From Leifsonia shinshuensis (GTDB lineage: Bacteria > Actinomycetota > Actinomycetes > Actinomycetales > Microbacteriaceae): a DNA stretch of 64,000 nt. Shown here one piece after another: positions 54,834 to 63,475 of the stretch (position 1 is its first letter; each line of letters begins with the position of its first letter). The DNA lies in NCBI RefSeq assembly GCF_022606355.1, contig NZ_JAHHZQ010000001.1, forward strand, positions 1,116,001-1,180,000. Direction: 5' to 3'. The position numbers and the translations under genes were made by a program. The notes beneath the pieces were generated by a model that saw only the letters and a program-made list of their open reading frames with translations, was not told the origin of the DNA and did no database searches.

Positions 54834-55063
54834 TCACGACCCCTTGCGATGATGCCGAGGACGACCTCCCGATCGATCGGAGGATAGTGCTCTGCCCGTT
54901 GGCGGATGCTGTCGAGGACATCGTCGATGGCGCGTCTGCCGGCGAGGCGGGTGAGTTCATGCACGAGGTACTCCTGAAGTGATCTGCCCGAACGGGCCGC
55001 GCGGGCCGCGAGCTCGTCGCGGACCTCGTCGGGAGCCGAACGGATCGTGATGGAAATGGGCAT
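54830..55063 (-). CDS. FitA/VapB-like ribbon-helix-helix antitoxin
   Basis: 77-aa antitoxin. N-terminal ribbon-helix-helix (PISITIRSAPDEVRDELAARAARSGRSLQEYLVHELTRLA) and a short toxin-binding tail. The start at 55063 fits the family N-terminus but has no ribosome site of its own; a perfect AAGGAG (55101-55106) serves another ATG at 55091 that opens a 44-residue frame, one frame away, running through the antitoxin's 5' part and ending at 54957. Translation may start there and reinitiate, or the start may have been displaced by a 28-bp insertion. Confidence 0.85.
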   Translation of the reverse strand: MPISITIRSAPDEVRDELAARAARSGRSLQEYLVHELTRLAGRRAIDDVLDSIRQRAEHYPPIDREVVLGIIARGRE

Positions 55064-55285
55064 GCATGCATTTGAGCAGCAGGGGTGGCATTGTGCAGGT
55101 CTCCTTCTGTGCGGATGTCGATGTCGCGGGTGCGTGCGGCCCCTTTCGGGCGCTCACCGTGTATCCATCGTGCTCGGGCCCGACCACCTGCCGCGCAGTC
55201 TCCGCGAGATCTGTGGAAAAGCCGCTCAGAGCCCGGACTGGGGAGGAGCAGCGGGCCACGGAGCAGCAGGCTCGACCGGCACGAC

Positions 55286-55310
55286 GCCCCCACCCCCGCC
55301 CCCGCCCCCG
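55286..55310 (-). repeat. Four G5 tracts (G-quadruplex motif) just after a methyltransferase stop codon
   Basis: On the minus strand, four runs of GGGGG are separated by single nucleotides (C, C, T), beginning 2 nt after the TGA stop of the methyltransferase. This is a textbook parallel G-quadruplex sequence with 1-nt loops, in the transcript's 3' end. It may act as a terminator, stabilise the mRNA, or be a slippage-prone tract. Confidence 0.85.
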
Positions 55311-55311
55311 C

Positions 55312-55893
55312 TCACGCCCGCGCCACGATGTGGAACACGTGCCAGTGCTTGGGTCCCTCGAACGACATCCCCCGACGGTCGTCCTCCACCAGCCGGAGCA
55401 CGTCGAGCCCCGTGAGCATCGCCTCGACCCCGGCGCGATCGTGGAAGTTCATGCCGGGCCGCCCGTACCACTCGTCGTGAGGGCCGAACAGCTCCCCCGC
55501 GAACAGCCCGCCCGGCTCGATCGCATCGCGGATGTCCGCCCACAGGTACGGAAAGCTCGTCGGATCGCAGAACGGGAGGGCGAACCCCGCGTACACCAGG
55601 TCGGCCCTCGGCAGCTCGCCCAGGCCCTCGAAGGTCGCACACCGGGTCTCGACGCGCGAGGACGCCTCCGTGTCGAGACCCTCCCTGACGCGGTCGTCGA
55701 CGCCGGGATCGGAGTCGATCGCCAGCACGTGCCACCCGCGCTCCGCGAGCTCGCGCGTCTCGACGCCGTCGCCGCACCCGAGGTCGATCGCGAGACCCGG
55801 TCCGTCGCTCCACCCGTCGAGAGCGGCTTCGAACGTGGGACGCACCCCGCGTCCGCCCTGCTTCTCGTAGAACTGCGACCAGTCGAACGCCAT
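55312..55893 (-). CDS. Class I SAM-dependent methyltransferase
   Basis: 193-aa protein. SAM loop LAIDLGCGDGVETRELAERGWHVLAIDSDPG (residues about 35-63), motif II/III region RADLVYAGFALPFCDP, then EPGGLFAGELFGPHDEW and a C-terminal HVFHIVARA. This pattern resembles methyltransferase-11/TehB-like small-molecule enzymes. Substrate unknown. Divergent from the BTAD regulator, 57 bp away. A G-quadruplex tract follows its stop. Confidence 0.85.
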   Translation of the reverse strand: MAFDWSQFYEKQGGRGVRPTFEAALDGWSDGPGLAIDLGCGDGVETRELAERGWHVLAIDSDPGVDDRVREGLDTEASSRVETRCATFEGLGELPRADLVYAGFALPFCDPTSFPYLWADIRDAIEPGGLFAGELFGPHDEWYGRPGMNFHDRAGVEAMLTGLDVLRLVEDDRRGMSFEGPKHWHVFHIVARA

Positions 55894-55950
55894 GGGCTGA
55901 GCCTACGCGCGGTGACCCGCGGGACGCGCCGCCCTGGCTAAGATCGGCGA

Positions 55951-58900
55951 GTGGATTCCGCACCCGCCCGCCTCCGTGTCGCCGTGCTCGGCCCGGTGCT
56001 CGTCGAAGACCGTACGGGCGCCCTCGCCGAGCCGTCCGGCGCCCGCGGGAAGAGCCTCGTGGTGGCGCTGGTGCTGGCCCGCGGTGCGGCCTCGGTGGCG
56101 GCGCTGGTCGAGGCCCTCTGGGACGACGCGCCCCCGCGACAGGAGCGTGCCGCCCTGCAGACCCTGGTCTCCCGGGTGCGGACGAGCAGCGCCGACGGCC
56201 TACTGGAGTCGACCCCGTCCGGCTACACGCTCGCGGTGCAGGCCGACGGCACCGACCTCGGGCTCGCGCGCATCCTCCTCGAGCGGGCGCGGGCCGCGCG
56301 CGAGGCGGCCGATCATGCCGCGGCCGTGAGCGCGGCGAGCGCCGGACTCGCGCTGTGGAGGGGCGAACCGGGGCTGGAGCTGAGCGGCACCCGGCTGGCG
56401 GACGAGCTCGCCAAAACGGCTCGCGAGCTGCGCTCCGAGCTGCTCGCGGTTCGCGCGGGTGCGGCACGCGACGCGGGTGACCCGGTGACCGCGCTGGCCG
56501 ACCTCCAGCCGCTGCTCGCCGAGCGCCCCTACGACGAGTCTCTGCACGCCGAGAGGATACGCGCGCTCGCTGATGCGGGCCGTCGCAGCGACGCCCTGCT
56601 GGCGTTCGCCGAGCTCAAGGAGGCCCTGCTCGACCGGCTCGGCACGCGTCCGGGGCCCGACCTGGTCGCACTCAACGCGCGCCTCCTCGCCGAGGAGGAC
56701 GAGCGCGAGCCGATCGCGCCGCGCCGCGTGCGGATCGGGTTGCGCACGGCCCCGAACGCGCTCGTCGGCCGGGAGTACGACCTCGACGCCGTCGAGGACC
56801 TCGTCGCCACCTCGCGCCTGACGACGATCCTGGGAGCGGGCGGCCTCGGCAAGACGCGCCTGGCCAACGAGGTCGGCCAGCGCGCCATCCACACGCCCGC
56901 CGTGATCGTGGTCGAGCTGGCGAGTGTGCGTACCGGCGACGACGTCGAACTGGCGTTCGCGTCCACCCTCGGGATCCGCGAGGCCAGGGCGACCCGGCTC
57001 GCCGACCCCGGCGCGCAACTCGATCTGCGTTCCCGCATCCTCGGGCTGCTCTCGGAGCGGGAGACACTCCTCATCGTCGACAACTGCGAGCACATCGTGG
57101 ATGCCGCGGCCGCGTACGTCGAGGACATCCTCTCGTCGACACCCACCGTGCGGGTGCTCGCCACCAGCCGAGCGCCGTTGTCGATCGGCGCCGAGCGCGT
57201 CTACGCCCTCGGTCCGCTGCCGTCGGAGGACGACGGGCCCGCCGTCGAGCTGTTCGCCGAGCGGGCGCGGGCGGCACGCCCCGGCGTCGTGTTGCCGCCA
57301 GAGGCCGTCGCACGGCTGTGCGCACGGCTCGACGGCCTCCCCCTCGCCATCGAGCTCGCCGCCGCCAGGACCCGCTCGCTGTCGGTGGAGGAGATCGAAC
57401 GCCGGTTGGGCAACCGCTTCGCTCTCCTGACCGGGGGCGACCGCACCGCCCCGGAGCGCCACCGCACCCTGTTCGCGGTCATCGACTGGAGTTGGAACCT
57501 CCTCGGCGCGTCGGAGCAGTCGCTGATGCGCCGGCTCTCGGTGTTCCCCGACGGGTTCAGCTCCGAGGCGGCAGAAGCTGTCGCGGGCGCCGGCGGCGCG
57601 TCGGTGCTCGACGATCTCGATGCGCTCGTCGCGCAGTCGCTCGTGACGGTATCGGAGGACGCCGAGACCGGAATCCTCCGCTACCGGATGCTGGAGACCG
57701 TGCGCGAGTTCGGCGACCTGGAGTTGACCTCGGCCGGCGAGGCAGACGAGGTGCGTGCCGGCGTGGACGCCTGGGCCATCGGCTTCGCACGCAGTGCGCT
57801 CGCCCGCATGCACGGCCCTGAGCAGGTGCCGACGTTCGCCAGGGTGACGGCCGAGCAGGACAACCTCGTGGCGGTGCTGCGCTCGGCCATCGACGGCCGA
57901 CGACAGGCGACCGCCGCCGCCGTGTTCGCGGTGCTGGCGTACTACTGGTCGCTGCGGAGCACCCACACCGAGGTTCTCGGTTTCGGCCCGGCAGTGATGG
58001 AGGTGCTGTCGGGCTGGGAGCCCGAGAGCGACGACCGCGAGGCGGCGGCCGCGTGCTACGCGCTCGTCGGCGGCACGTTCCTCTTCGCGGGGCTGCGCAC
58101 GGCCGTCCGTGCCATCTCCCGGCTGCGGAGGTTGCGCCGTGACCGGCCGTTCGCGGATCCGCGGCTCGATGCGATCGCAGAGCTCGTGCTCTCGGCCGGC
58201 CACGTCGAGCCGGGGATGCGGCTGCTCGCGGAGTTCCGCCGCTCGCGCGACCCCGAGCTCGCGGCGATGGGCAGCCTGCTCACCGCGCAGCTGCAGGAGA
58301 ACGCGGGCGAGCTCGACGAGGCCCTGGTCGTCGCCGCCCACGCCCATGCCAAGGCCCTGGAGGCCGAGGACGCGTGGTCGATCGCGTCGGCGGCGCAGGC
58401 GCTCGCCCAGCTGCACAGCCAGCTCGCGCATCCACGCGACGCGCTCGAGTGGGCCGAACGCGCCCGCTCGGGACTTGCGCTGCTCCAGGCGACCGGAGAC
58501 CTGCGTCAGCTGGACTGGCTGATCGCCGTCAACTCGATCTCGGCCGGCGACATCGCCCGGGGCAGGGGGCTCCTGGAGAACTATCTGTACGAGGAGGTCG
58601 ACCGCACCGGATTCGACTACGTCGACTACTACGGCATCGGCTTCGCCGGCCTGGCCGAGATCGCGCTGGCGGAGGGCGACTTCACCGAGGCCGTCCGGCT
58701 CTACGAGGAGGCGATCGGCGTCTACCTCGATGACACGGCCGCGGACCGGGACGTGATCGCCAACCCCTGGCTGACGATCCTGGGAGCAGCCCTGGTCGCC
58801 GCCCGGCTCCGGGCGCAGGAGGCCGACCCCGACCTCCTCGGCCGCGGCGACACCGCCGCAGCGGCATGGCGGTTGCGCACGCGCGTCCTGGTGAGCGCGC

Positions 58901-59229
58901 GCCTGAACCCGCCCTACCTCGACAAGCCGGTCGTCGGCACCGGACTTCTCGGTTTCGCGATCTGGATGCTCGACACCGAGGTCGGCGCCGCCGGCGGAGA
59001 CACGTGGGTCGACGCCGGACTGGAGCTGTTCGCCCTGGCGGGGCGGTCCAACTCGCGGCAGGACATCGAGAGCCTGAGGCGGGCTCCGCTCGCCGCGCGG
59101 GTGCGCCAGTCGTGGGGCGAGGATCGGCTGGCGGCGGCGCAGGCGACGGCGTCGGGGCTGAGCAGGGACGCCGCGGCCGTGCGCGGGTTGCAGCTGCTGG
59201 CGGAGGTCACGCCTCCTGCTGCCGGCTGA
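55951..59229 (+). CDS. BTAD/AfsR-like regulator with NB-ARC ATPase and TPR domains
   Basis: 1092-aa signal-transduction ATPase. Residues about 5-95 are a winged-helix output domain (RLRVAVLGPVLVED, ALWDDAPPRQERAALQTLVSRVR), about 100-245 a bacterial transcriptional activation domain, then an NB-ARC-like ATPase with Walker A GAGGLGKTR at about 295-303 and Walker B LLIVDNCEHIVD, a winged-helix region DWSWNLLGASEQSLMRRLSVFP, and TPR-like helices to the end. The order matches SARP-AAA activators of secondary metabolism. The GTG start lies 6 nt after TAAGAT (55939-55944), a leaderless arrangement. Targets unknown. Confidence 0.9.
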   Translation: MDSAPARLRVAVLGPVLVEDRTGALAEPSGARGKSLVVALVLARGAASVAALVEALWDDAPPRQERAALQTLVSRVRTSSADGLLESTPSGYTLAVQADGTDLGLARILLERARAAREAADHAAAVSAASAGLALWRGEPGLELSGTRLADELAKTARELRSELLAVRAGAARDAGDPVTALADLQPLLAERPYDESLHAERIRALADAGRRSDALLAFAELKEALLDRLGTRPGPDLVALNARLLAEEDEREPIAPRRVRIGLRTAPNALVGREYDLDAVEDLVATSRLTTILGAGGLGKTRLANEVGQRAIHTPAVIVVELASVRTGDDVELAFASTLGIREARATRLADPGAQLDLRSRILGLLSERETLLIVDNCEHIVDAAAAYVEDILSSTPTVRVLATSRAPLSIGAERVYALGPLPSEDDGPAVELFAERARAARPGVVLPPEAVARLCARLDGLPLAIELAAARTRSLSVEEIERRLGNRFALLTGGDRTAPERHRTLFAVIDWSWNLLGASEQSLMRRLSVFPDGFSSEAAEAVAGAGGASVLDDLDALVAQSLVTVSEDAETGILRYRMLETVREFGDLELTSAGEADEVRAGVDAWAIGFARSALARMHGPEQVPTFARVTAEQDNLVAVLRSAIDGRRQATAAAVFAVLAYYWSLRSTHTEVLGFGPAVMEVLSGWEPESDDREAAAACYALVGGTFLFAGLRTAVRAISRLRRLRRDRPFADPRLDAIAELVLSAGHVEPGMRLLAEFRRSRDPELAAMGSLLTAQLQENAGELDEALVVAAHAHAKALEAEDAWSIASAAQALAQLHSQLAHPRDALEWAERARSGLALLQATGDLRQLDWLIAVNSISAGDIARGRGLLENYLYEEVDRTGFDYVDYYGIGFAGLAEIALAEGDFTEAVRLYEEAIGVYLDDTAADRDVIANPWLTILGAALVAARLRAQEADPDLLGRGDTAAAAWRLRTRVLVSARLNPPYLDKPVVGTGLLGFAIWMLDTEVGAAGGDTWVDAGLELFALAGRSNSRQDIESLRRAPLAARVRQSWGEDRLAAAQATASGLSRDAAAVRGLQLLAEVTPPAAG

Positions 59230-59342
59230 CGGGAACACCGGTCGACGGCACCGCCGGTCGACGGCGACAGGCCGGCGCTCGCACCTCAACCTCCCGGTTC
59301 CCTCGTCCCGCGTCGGGCGAGCGGAGCGCATACGCTGTCCGG

Positions 59343-60062
59343 ATGGGATTCCTCGCCCTGCTCGGCCGGGTCAACGCCGCCCACCCGTGGTCGCACAATG
59401 ACGCCTTCGCGGGGTTCGTGCTCAGGCAGGCGCGCGCGGTGCGACGCGGTGGTGGCGGCGCCGCGCTCGATGTGGGTTGCGGCACCGGCACCCTGCTGAA
59501 GCGCCTCTCCGGGGTGTTCCCCACGGTGATCGGGATCGAGCCCGATGCTGCCGCCGCGGCGGTAGCCGCCGAGCGTTGCCGCACGTCCGCGGTCCGCGTC
59601 GAGAACAGGGGGTTCGGGCACGAGCGACCGGCGGCCTACGATCTGATCGTCTTCGTGGCCTCCCTGCACCACCTCGCGCTGAGGGATGCACTGGAGGAGG
59701 CGCGCGCCGCGGTGCGACCGGGTGGCCGCGTCGTCATCGTCGGCCTGGCGAGGGAGACGCAAGCCGACGCCCTGCGCTCGGCGGTATCGCTTCTGCTGAA
59801 CCCGCTCATCGGCCTCGCACGTCACCCGGCCCGGGCGACGCGGAGGTCGGCGCACGTGCATGCGCCGACCGCCGATCCGGCCGAGACGTTCGAGGAGGTC
59901 CGCGACGTGGTCCGCCGTGTGCTGCCCGGCATCCGCCTGCGTCGGCGCCTGTTCTGGAGGTACACCGCGTCGTGGTCCGCACCCCGGGACCGGTCTGCGA
60001 CGCGGGATCCTCAGAGCCAGAGTCGCGCGCGTTCCGCTGCGGCGCGCGCGGCGGAGGCGTAG
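59343..60062 (+). CDS. Class I SAM-dependent methyltransferase
   Basis: 239-aa enzyme. SAM motif AALDVGCGTGTLLKRLSGVFPTVIGIEPD (residues about 40-68), YDLIVFVASLHHLALRDALEEARAAVRPGGRVVIVGLARE, then a membrane-leaning helix and a basic C-terminal part. Resembles UbiE/methyltransferase-25 small-molecule enzymes. TACGCT at 59331-59336 lies 6 nt before the ATG. The C-terminal 17 residues are Arg/Ala/Ser-rich and overlap the convergent 66-residue gene. Confidence 0.85.
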   Translation: MGFLALLGRVNAAHPWSHNDAFAGFVLRQARAVRRGGGGAALDVGCGTGTLLKRLSGVFPTVIGIEPDAAAAAVAAERCRTSAVRVENRGFGHERPAAYDLIVFVASLHHLALRDALEEARAAVRPGGRVVIVGLARETQADALRSAVSLLLNPLIGLARHPARATRRSAHVHAPTADPAETFEEVRDVVRRVLPGIRLRRRLFWRYTASWSAPRDRSATRDPQSQSRARSAAARAAEA

Positions 60063-60211
60063 TCCAGGCGTTCCTGAAGGGCACGAGCCCGTGCCGTCCG
60101 CGACGGCGTCCGCTCCCGCCGGAGTATCCACCGGGCCGGGACCAGGCGCCACCACACGCTCGCGGGCAGTGCTGCGAATCGACACGGAGGACGGAGCTCT
60201 TTGATCGTCAT
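60011..60211 (-). CDS. Small basic protein divergent from a DUF5937-ArsR regulator
   Basis: 66-aa basic frame (KELRPPCRFAALPASVWWRLVPARWILRRE, then an Ala/Arg-rich helix RLDYASAARAAAERARLWL). It starts 40 bp from a perfect palindrome shared with the ArsR-type gene and has a weak GAGAG ribosome site. Its last 52 bp are antisense to the methyltransferase. The amino-acid pattern is more protein-like than a chance frame in GC-rich DNA, but no family is recognised. Confidence 0.5.
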   Translation of the reverse strand: MTIKELRPPCRFAALPASVWWRLVPARWILRRERTPSRTARARALQERLDYASAARAAAERARLWL

Positions 60212-60250
60212 GACGTCACTCTCGTGCGGCGGTGTCGCCCTCCGCGCTCC

Positions 60251-60271
60251 GATTGACGATCATCGTCAATC
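60251..60271. promoter_or_regulatory. Perfect 21-bp palindrome, operator of the DUF5937-ArsR regulator
   Basis: GATTGACGAT (60251-60260), one central C, and ATCGTCAATC (60262-60271) form a perfect inverted repeat 39 bp before the regulator's ATG and 39 bp before the divergent 66-aa frame. Its position suits repression of both. Confidence 0.75.
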
Positions 60272-60310
60272 CGTCTTCGCGGCCGCGGAAAAGGTTGCGA
60301 GGATGACCGC

Positions 60311-61402
60311 ATGAGCGTCTCGATCGATGTCACGCGCGTCTCCCCCACCGGCTATCGGTTCGCCCCGTCCCCGCTCGCCGAGCTGGGTTCGGCCGTGCAT
60401 CTGCTGATGGAGCCCGCGCACCATCCCGCTCAGAACGGCTGGGTGTCGTCGGTGGCGGCGGCCATCGAGCCGCACCTGCTCGATCGGCTCATCGAAGCGG
60501 ATTTCCTCTGGCGGACCTCGCGGGCCGACATGCTGCTCCCGGCCGAGCCGGGGGCGACCCTGGCCGACGAGCTCGACGCGATGGACGCGTTCAGCGACGA
60601 GACCTGGGTGTCCGCGGCACTGCTGACCAGCAGCTGTGGCACGGTTCCCCTGTACCGGGACCTCGGCTCGCCCCTCGTCGACCCGGCGGCCCGCGAGCTC
60701 GCCCGCGACCGCGCCCTCGCCCGAGGGCCGCGCCAGATCGACTTCGTCGACTACGTCCTGACGGATCCCGCTCGCGCCCGCGCACTGGTGCGCCGGCTGC
60801 TCGAGGACTGTGAAGCGGCGTTCTTCGCCGACGTCTGGAAGCAGCTCCTCCCCCGGCTCACCGCGGATTCGCGGTTCAAGCACGATGTGCTGGCGACCAC
60901 GGGGCTCCGGGGCCTCGTCGGCACTCTGTCGCCGGCCATCGCCCTCGACGACGCCGGGACCCGGATCGTGGTGGACAAACTGCAGGACAACGCGACGACG
61001 GCCGATGAGAGCGGGGTCACCTTCCTGCCGAGTGTGCTCGGCCATCCCCACCTCCTGGTGGTGCACGCTCCGGGATGGCGGCCGGTCATCCAGTACCCGG
61101 TCTCCGGGGTGAGGATGCCGCCGCCCTCGACCACAATCGAGCTGATCCAGGAACGCCTGCACGCACTGGACAACCCCGTGCGCCTCCGTCTGGCCCGGAG
61201 CCTGATCCGCGGCCCGCACACCACGGCCGACCTCGCGGAGAGCTGGAGCCTGAGCGCACCGGAGGTCTCGCGACACCTCGCGATCCTGAAGCAGGCCGGC
61301 TTCGTGACGACGTCACGTCGTGGGAGATACGTCGTCTATGTGTTCGATGCCGTCGCCGCCGCGCGCCTCGGCCGCGACATGGTCGAGGCCTTGCTGCGCT
61401 GA
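60311..61402 (+). CDS. DUF5937/ArsR winged-helix transcriptional regulator
   Basis: 363-aa protein: an N-terminal helical DUF5937-like sensor domain (about residues 1-270, with FAPSPLAELGSAVHLLMEPAHHP) and a C-terminal ArsR winged helix (LIQERLHALDNPVRLRLARSLIRGPHTTADLAESWSLSAPEVSRHLAILKQAGFVTTSRRGRYVVYVF). No arsenic-type Cys pair is seen, so the inducer is probably organic. GAGGAT lies 6 nt before the ATG (leaderless). The palindrome at 60251-60271 covers its promoter. Confidence 0.88.
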   Translation: MSVSIDVTRVSPTGYRFAPSPLAELGSAVHLLMEPAHHPAQNGWVSSVAAAIEPHLLDRLIEADFLWRTSRADMLLPAEPGATLADELDAMDAFSDETWVSAALLTSSCGTVPLYRDLGSPLVDPAARELARDRALARGPRQIDFVDYVLTDPARARALVRRLLEDCEAAFFADVWKQLLPRLTADSRFKHDVLATTGLRGLVGTLSPAIALDDAGTRIVVDKLQDNATTADESGVTFLPSVLGHPHLLVVHAPGWRPVIQYPVSGVRMPPPSTTIELIQERLHALDNPVRLRLARSLIRGPHTTADLAESWSLSAPEVSRHLAILKQAGFVTTSRRGRYVVYVFDAVAAARLGRDMVEALLR

Positions 61403-61503
61403 GCGCACGGCGGGGAGTCACGCCGCCCGATTCCACCTGGCGCGCAGAGCGGCCGCCGCCTCCCTCCGCAGGAGACGACGGCCGCTGACCGTGGAGCGGG
61501 AGG

Positions 61504-62322
61504 CTATGCCTTCCGCATGTAGGCGCGCACCGTGAGCGGGGCGAAGACCGCGACGATGACCGCAGCGCCCAGGAGCGCCCACCAGCCGTCGGCGCCGAAG
61601 GTGCCGTTGTTGGCGAGGTCGCGCACCGCGGTCACCAGGTGCGAGACCGGGTTGATGTTGACGAACCACTGCAGCCAGTCCGGCAACGACTTCACCGGAA
61701 CGAACGCGTTGGAGAAGAACGTCAGCGGGAAGAGCACCAGGAACGAGATGCCCTGGACCGACCCGGCGGTGCGAGCGATCACCCCGAAGAAGGCGAAGAT
61801 CCAGCTGATCGCCCACGCGCAGACGATCACGAGGAGTCCGGCCAGGACCACGAACCCGAGACCAGCGGCGGGCCGGTAGCCCATGAAGAATCCGGTGATG
61901 AACGTGATCGTCGTCGCGATCGCATAGCGCAGCGTGTCGGCGAGCAGCGCACCGGAGAGTGGTGCGATGCGGGCGATCGGCATGGACTTGAAACGGTCGA
62001 ACACCCCCTTGTCCATGTCCTCCCGCAACTGCACACCCGTGACGACCGAGGTCGTGATGACCGTCTGGGCGAGGATGCCGGGGATCAGGTAGGGCAGGTA
62101 GCTCGAGACGCTTCCGGTGATCGCGCCGCCGAACAGCAGCGCGAACATGATCGTGAAGATGATCGGCTGCAGCGTCACGTCGAACAGCTGCTCGGGCGTC
62201 CGCTTGATCTTCAGGAGGCCGCGGTGGGCCATCGTGATCGTGTTCGACAGCGTCTGGCCGAGACTGACGTGGTTCTTCAGGTTCCGCTCGGACGGCGGGG
62301 TGATGGTGGCGATGGCGCTCAT
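61504..62322 (-). CDS. ABC-2 type transporter permease (DrrB-like)
   Basis: Membrane subunit of a daunorubicin-resistance-type exporter, 272 aa with six membrane segments. The family pattern is evident: TLQPIIFTIMFALLFGGAI, GVQLREDMDKGVFDRFKSMPIARIAPLSGALLADTLR, and FPLTFFSNAFVPVKSLPDWLQWFVNINPVSHLV. It overlaps the ATPase stop by ATGA. Drug or lipid substrate unknown. Confidence 0.94.
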   Translation of the reverse strand: MSAIATITPPSERNLKNHVSLGQTLSNTITMAHRGLLKIKRTPEQLFDVTLQPIIFTIMFALLFGGAITGSVSSYLPYLIPGILAQTVITTSVVTGVQLREDMDKGVFDRFKSMPIARIAPLSGALLADTLRYAIATTITFITGFFMGYRPAAGLGFVVLAGLLVIVCAWAISWIFAFFGVIARTAGSVQGISFLVLFPLTFFSNAFVPVKSLPDWLQWFVNINPVSHLVTAVRDLANNGTFGADGWWALLGAAVIVAVFAPLTVRAYMRKA

Positions 62323-63338
62323 GCCCTGGCTCCTTCTGACATCGTGGCCTTCTCGGTCTCGGCGGACCCGGCGTCGGTGGCTTCCTCGTCTTCGACGCCG
62401 TGGCCGGTGAGCGTCAGGAACACCTCGTCGAGGGTCGGCTTCTGCACCGACATCTCCTGCAGATGGATGCCGGCCTCGCGGAACGTGATGAAGAGGTCGG
62501 TGACGGCGTCGGCGTCGCGCATCGGCGCGGTGAGCCGCGAGCCCTCCGGCGAGACGACGGCCTCCACGCCGAGCACCGTGGCGATGGCCCGCCGGGCGTC
62601 CTCGATGTCGGCGGGGTCGGTCAACCGCAGTTGCAGGGAGGACTCGCCCACCGATGCCTTGAGTTCGTCGGCGGTGCCCTCGGCGACCACGCGGCCACGG
62701 TCGATGACCGCGATGCGGTCGGCGAGCTGGTCGGCCTCGTCCAGGTACTGCGTGGTGAGCAGCACCGTCGAGCCGGTGGAGACCAGGCGCCGGATGGTGT
62801 CCCACATCTGCGCGCGGGTGCGGGGGTCGAGCCCCGTGGTCGGCTCGTCGAGGAAGATCAGCGGCGGCTGAGCGATGAGGCTGGCCGCCAGGTCGAGGCG
62901 GCGCCGCATACCGCCGGAGAATTTCTTCAGCGGCCGCTTGGCGGCATCCGTCAGCCCGAACTCCTCGAGGAGCTCTGCGGTCTTGGCCTTGGCCTCCCGA
63001 CCGCTCAGGCCGAGCAGACGGGCGAAGATCATGAGGTTCTCGTTGGCCGAGAGCGTCTCGTCGACCGATGCGAACTGCGCGGTGACGCCCAGGAGCTGGC
63101 GGACGACCTGCTGCTCTTTGCGGATGTCGTGCCCGAAGACGAAGGCGTCGCCTCCGTCGGGCCGCAGCAGGGTGGCGAGCATGGAGATGGTGGTGGTCTT
63201 CCCGGCGCCGTTCGGGCCGAGGACACCGTAGACGGTGCCGGCGCGGACGTTCAGGTCGACACCGTCGACCGCCCGGTTGTCGCCGAAGACCTTGACGAGC
63301 CCGTGGGCCTCGACGGCCCACTCGGTGCTGCGAGTCAT
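62319..63338 (-). CDS. DrrA-like ABC transporter ATP-binding protein
   Basis: 339-aa ATPase of the daunorubicin-resistance family. Walker A GPNGAGKTT (residues about 39-47), Q-loop region VTAQFASVDETLSANENL, signature FSGGMRRRLDLAASL, Walker B PLIFLDEPTTGLD, and the C-terminal regulatory extension with MSVQKPTLDEVFLTLTGHG, characteristic of DrrA. AGGAAGGACC precedes the ATG. Its upstream region has three 11-bp-spaced direct repeats and an inverted repeat (63385-63435), so expression is probably tightly controlled. Confidence 0.95.
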   Translation of the reverse strand: MTRSTEWAVEAHGLVKVFGDNRAVDGVDLNVRAGTVYGVLGPNGAGKTTTISMLATLLRPDGGDAFVFGHDIRKEQQVVRQLLGVTAQFASVDETLSANENLMIFARLLGLSGREAKAKTAELLEEFGLTDAAKRPLKKFSGGMRRRLDLAASLIAQPPLIFLDEPTTGLDPRTRAQMWDTIRRLVSTGSTVLLTTQYLDEADQLADRIAVIDRGRVVAEGTADELKASVGESSLQLRLTDPADIEDARRAIATVLGVEAVVSPEGSRLTAPMRDADAVTDLFITFREAGIHLQEMSVQKPTLDEVFLTLTGHGVEDEEATDAGSAETEKATMSEGARA

Positions 63339-63384
63339 GGTGGTCCTTCCTGATGAGGTGGATGAGTCGATGGTCGCCTGGCGC

Positions 63385-63435
63385 GCTTACACCGCGCTTA
63401 CGGCGTGCTTACAGAGCCGCTTCCGGACTGTAAGC
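63385..63435 (-). promoter_or_regulatory. Regulatory region of the DrrAB exporter with 11-bp-spaced repeats
   Basis: GCTTAC (GTAAGC on the minus strand) recurs at 63385, 63396 and 63407, exactly 11 bp apart. GCTTACAG (63407-63414) also faces CTGTAAGC (63428-63435) as a perfect 8-bp inverted repeat with a 13-bp spacer. One repeat per helical turn is the layout used by SARP/BTAD and OmpR-type activators; the inverted element suits a repressor. Confidence 0.7.
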
Positions 63436-63475
63436 GGCGACGAAAGAAGGGATGGTGGGCCGGGCGGGGTGCGCC

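Noticed and set aside
56200-59331. 1043-codon frame antisense to the BTAD regulator
   Set aside because: Shadow composition without domains.
60070-60096. Third copy of the GAAGGGCACG hairpin stem
   Set aside because: Only the left half-motif is present (GAAGGGCACGAGCCCGTGCC) and it lies in a coding frame; the arms do not match the other two hairpins.
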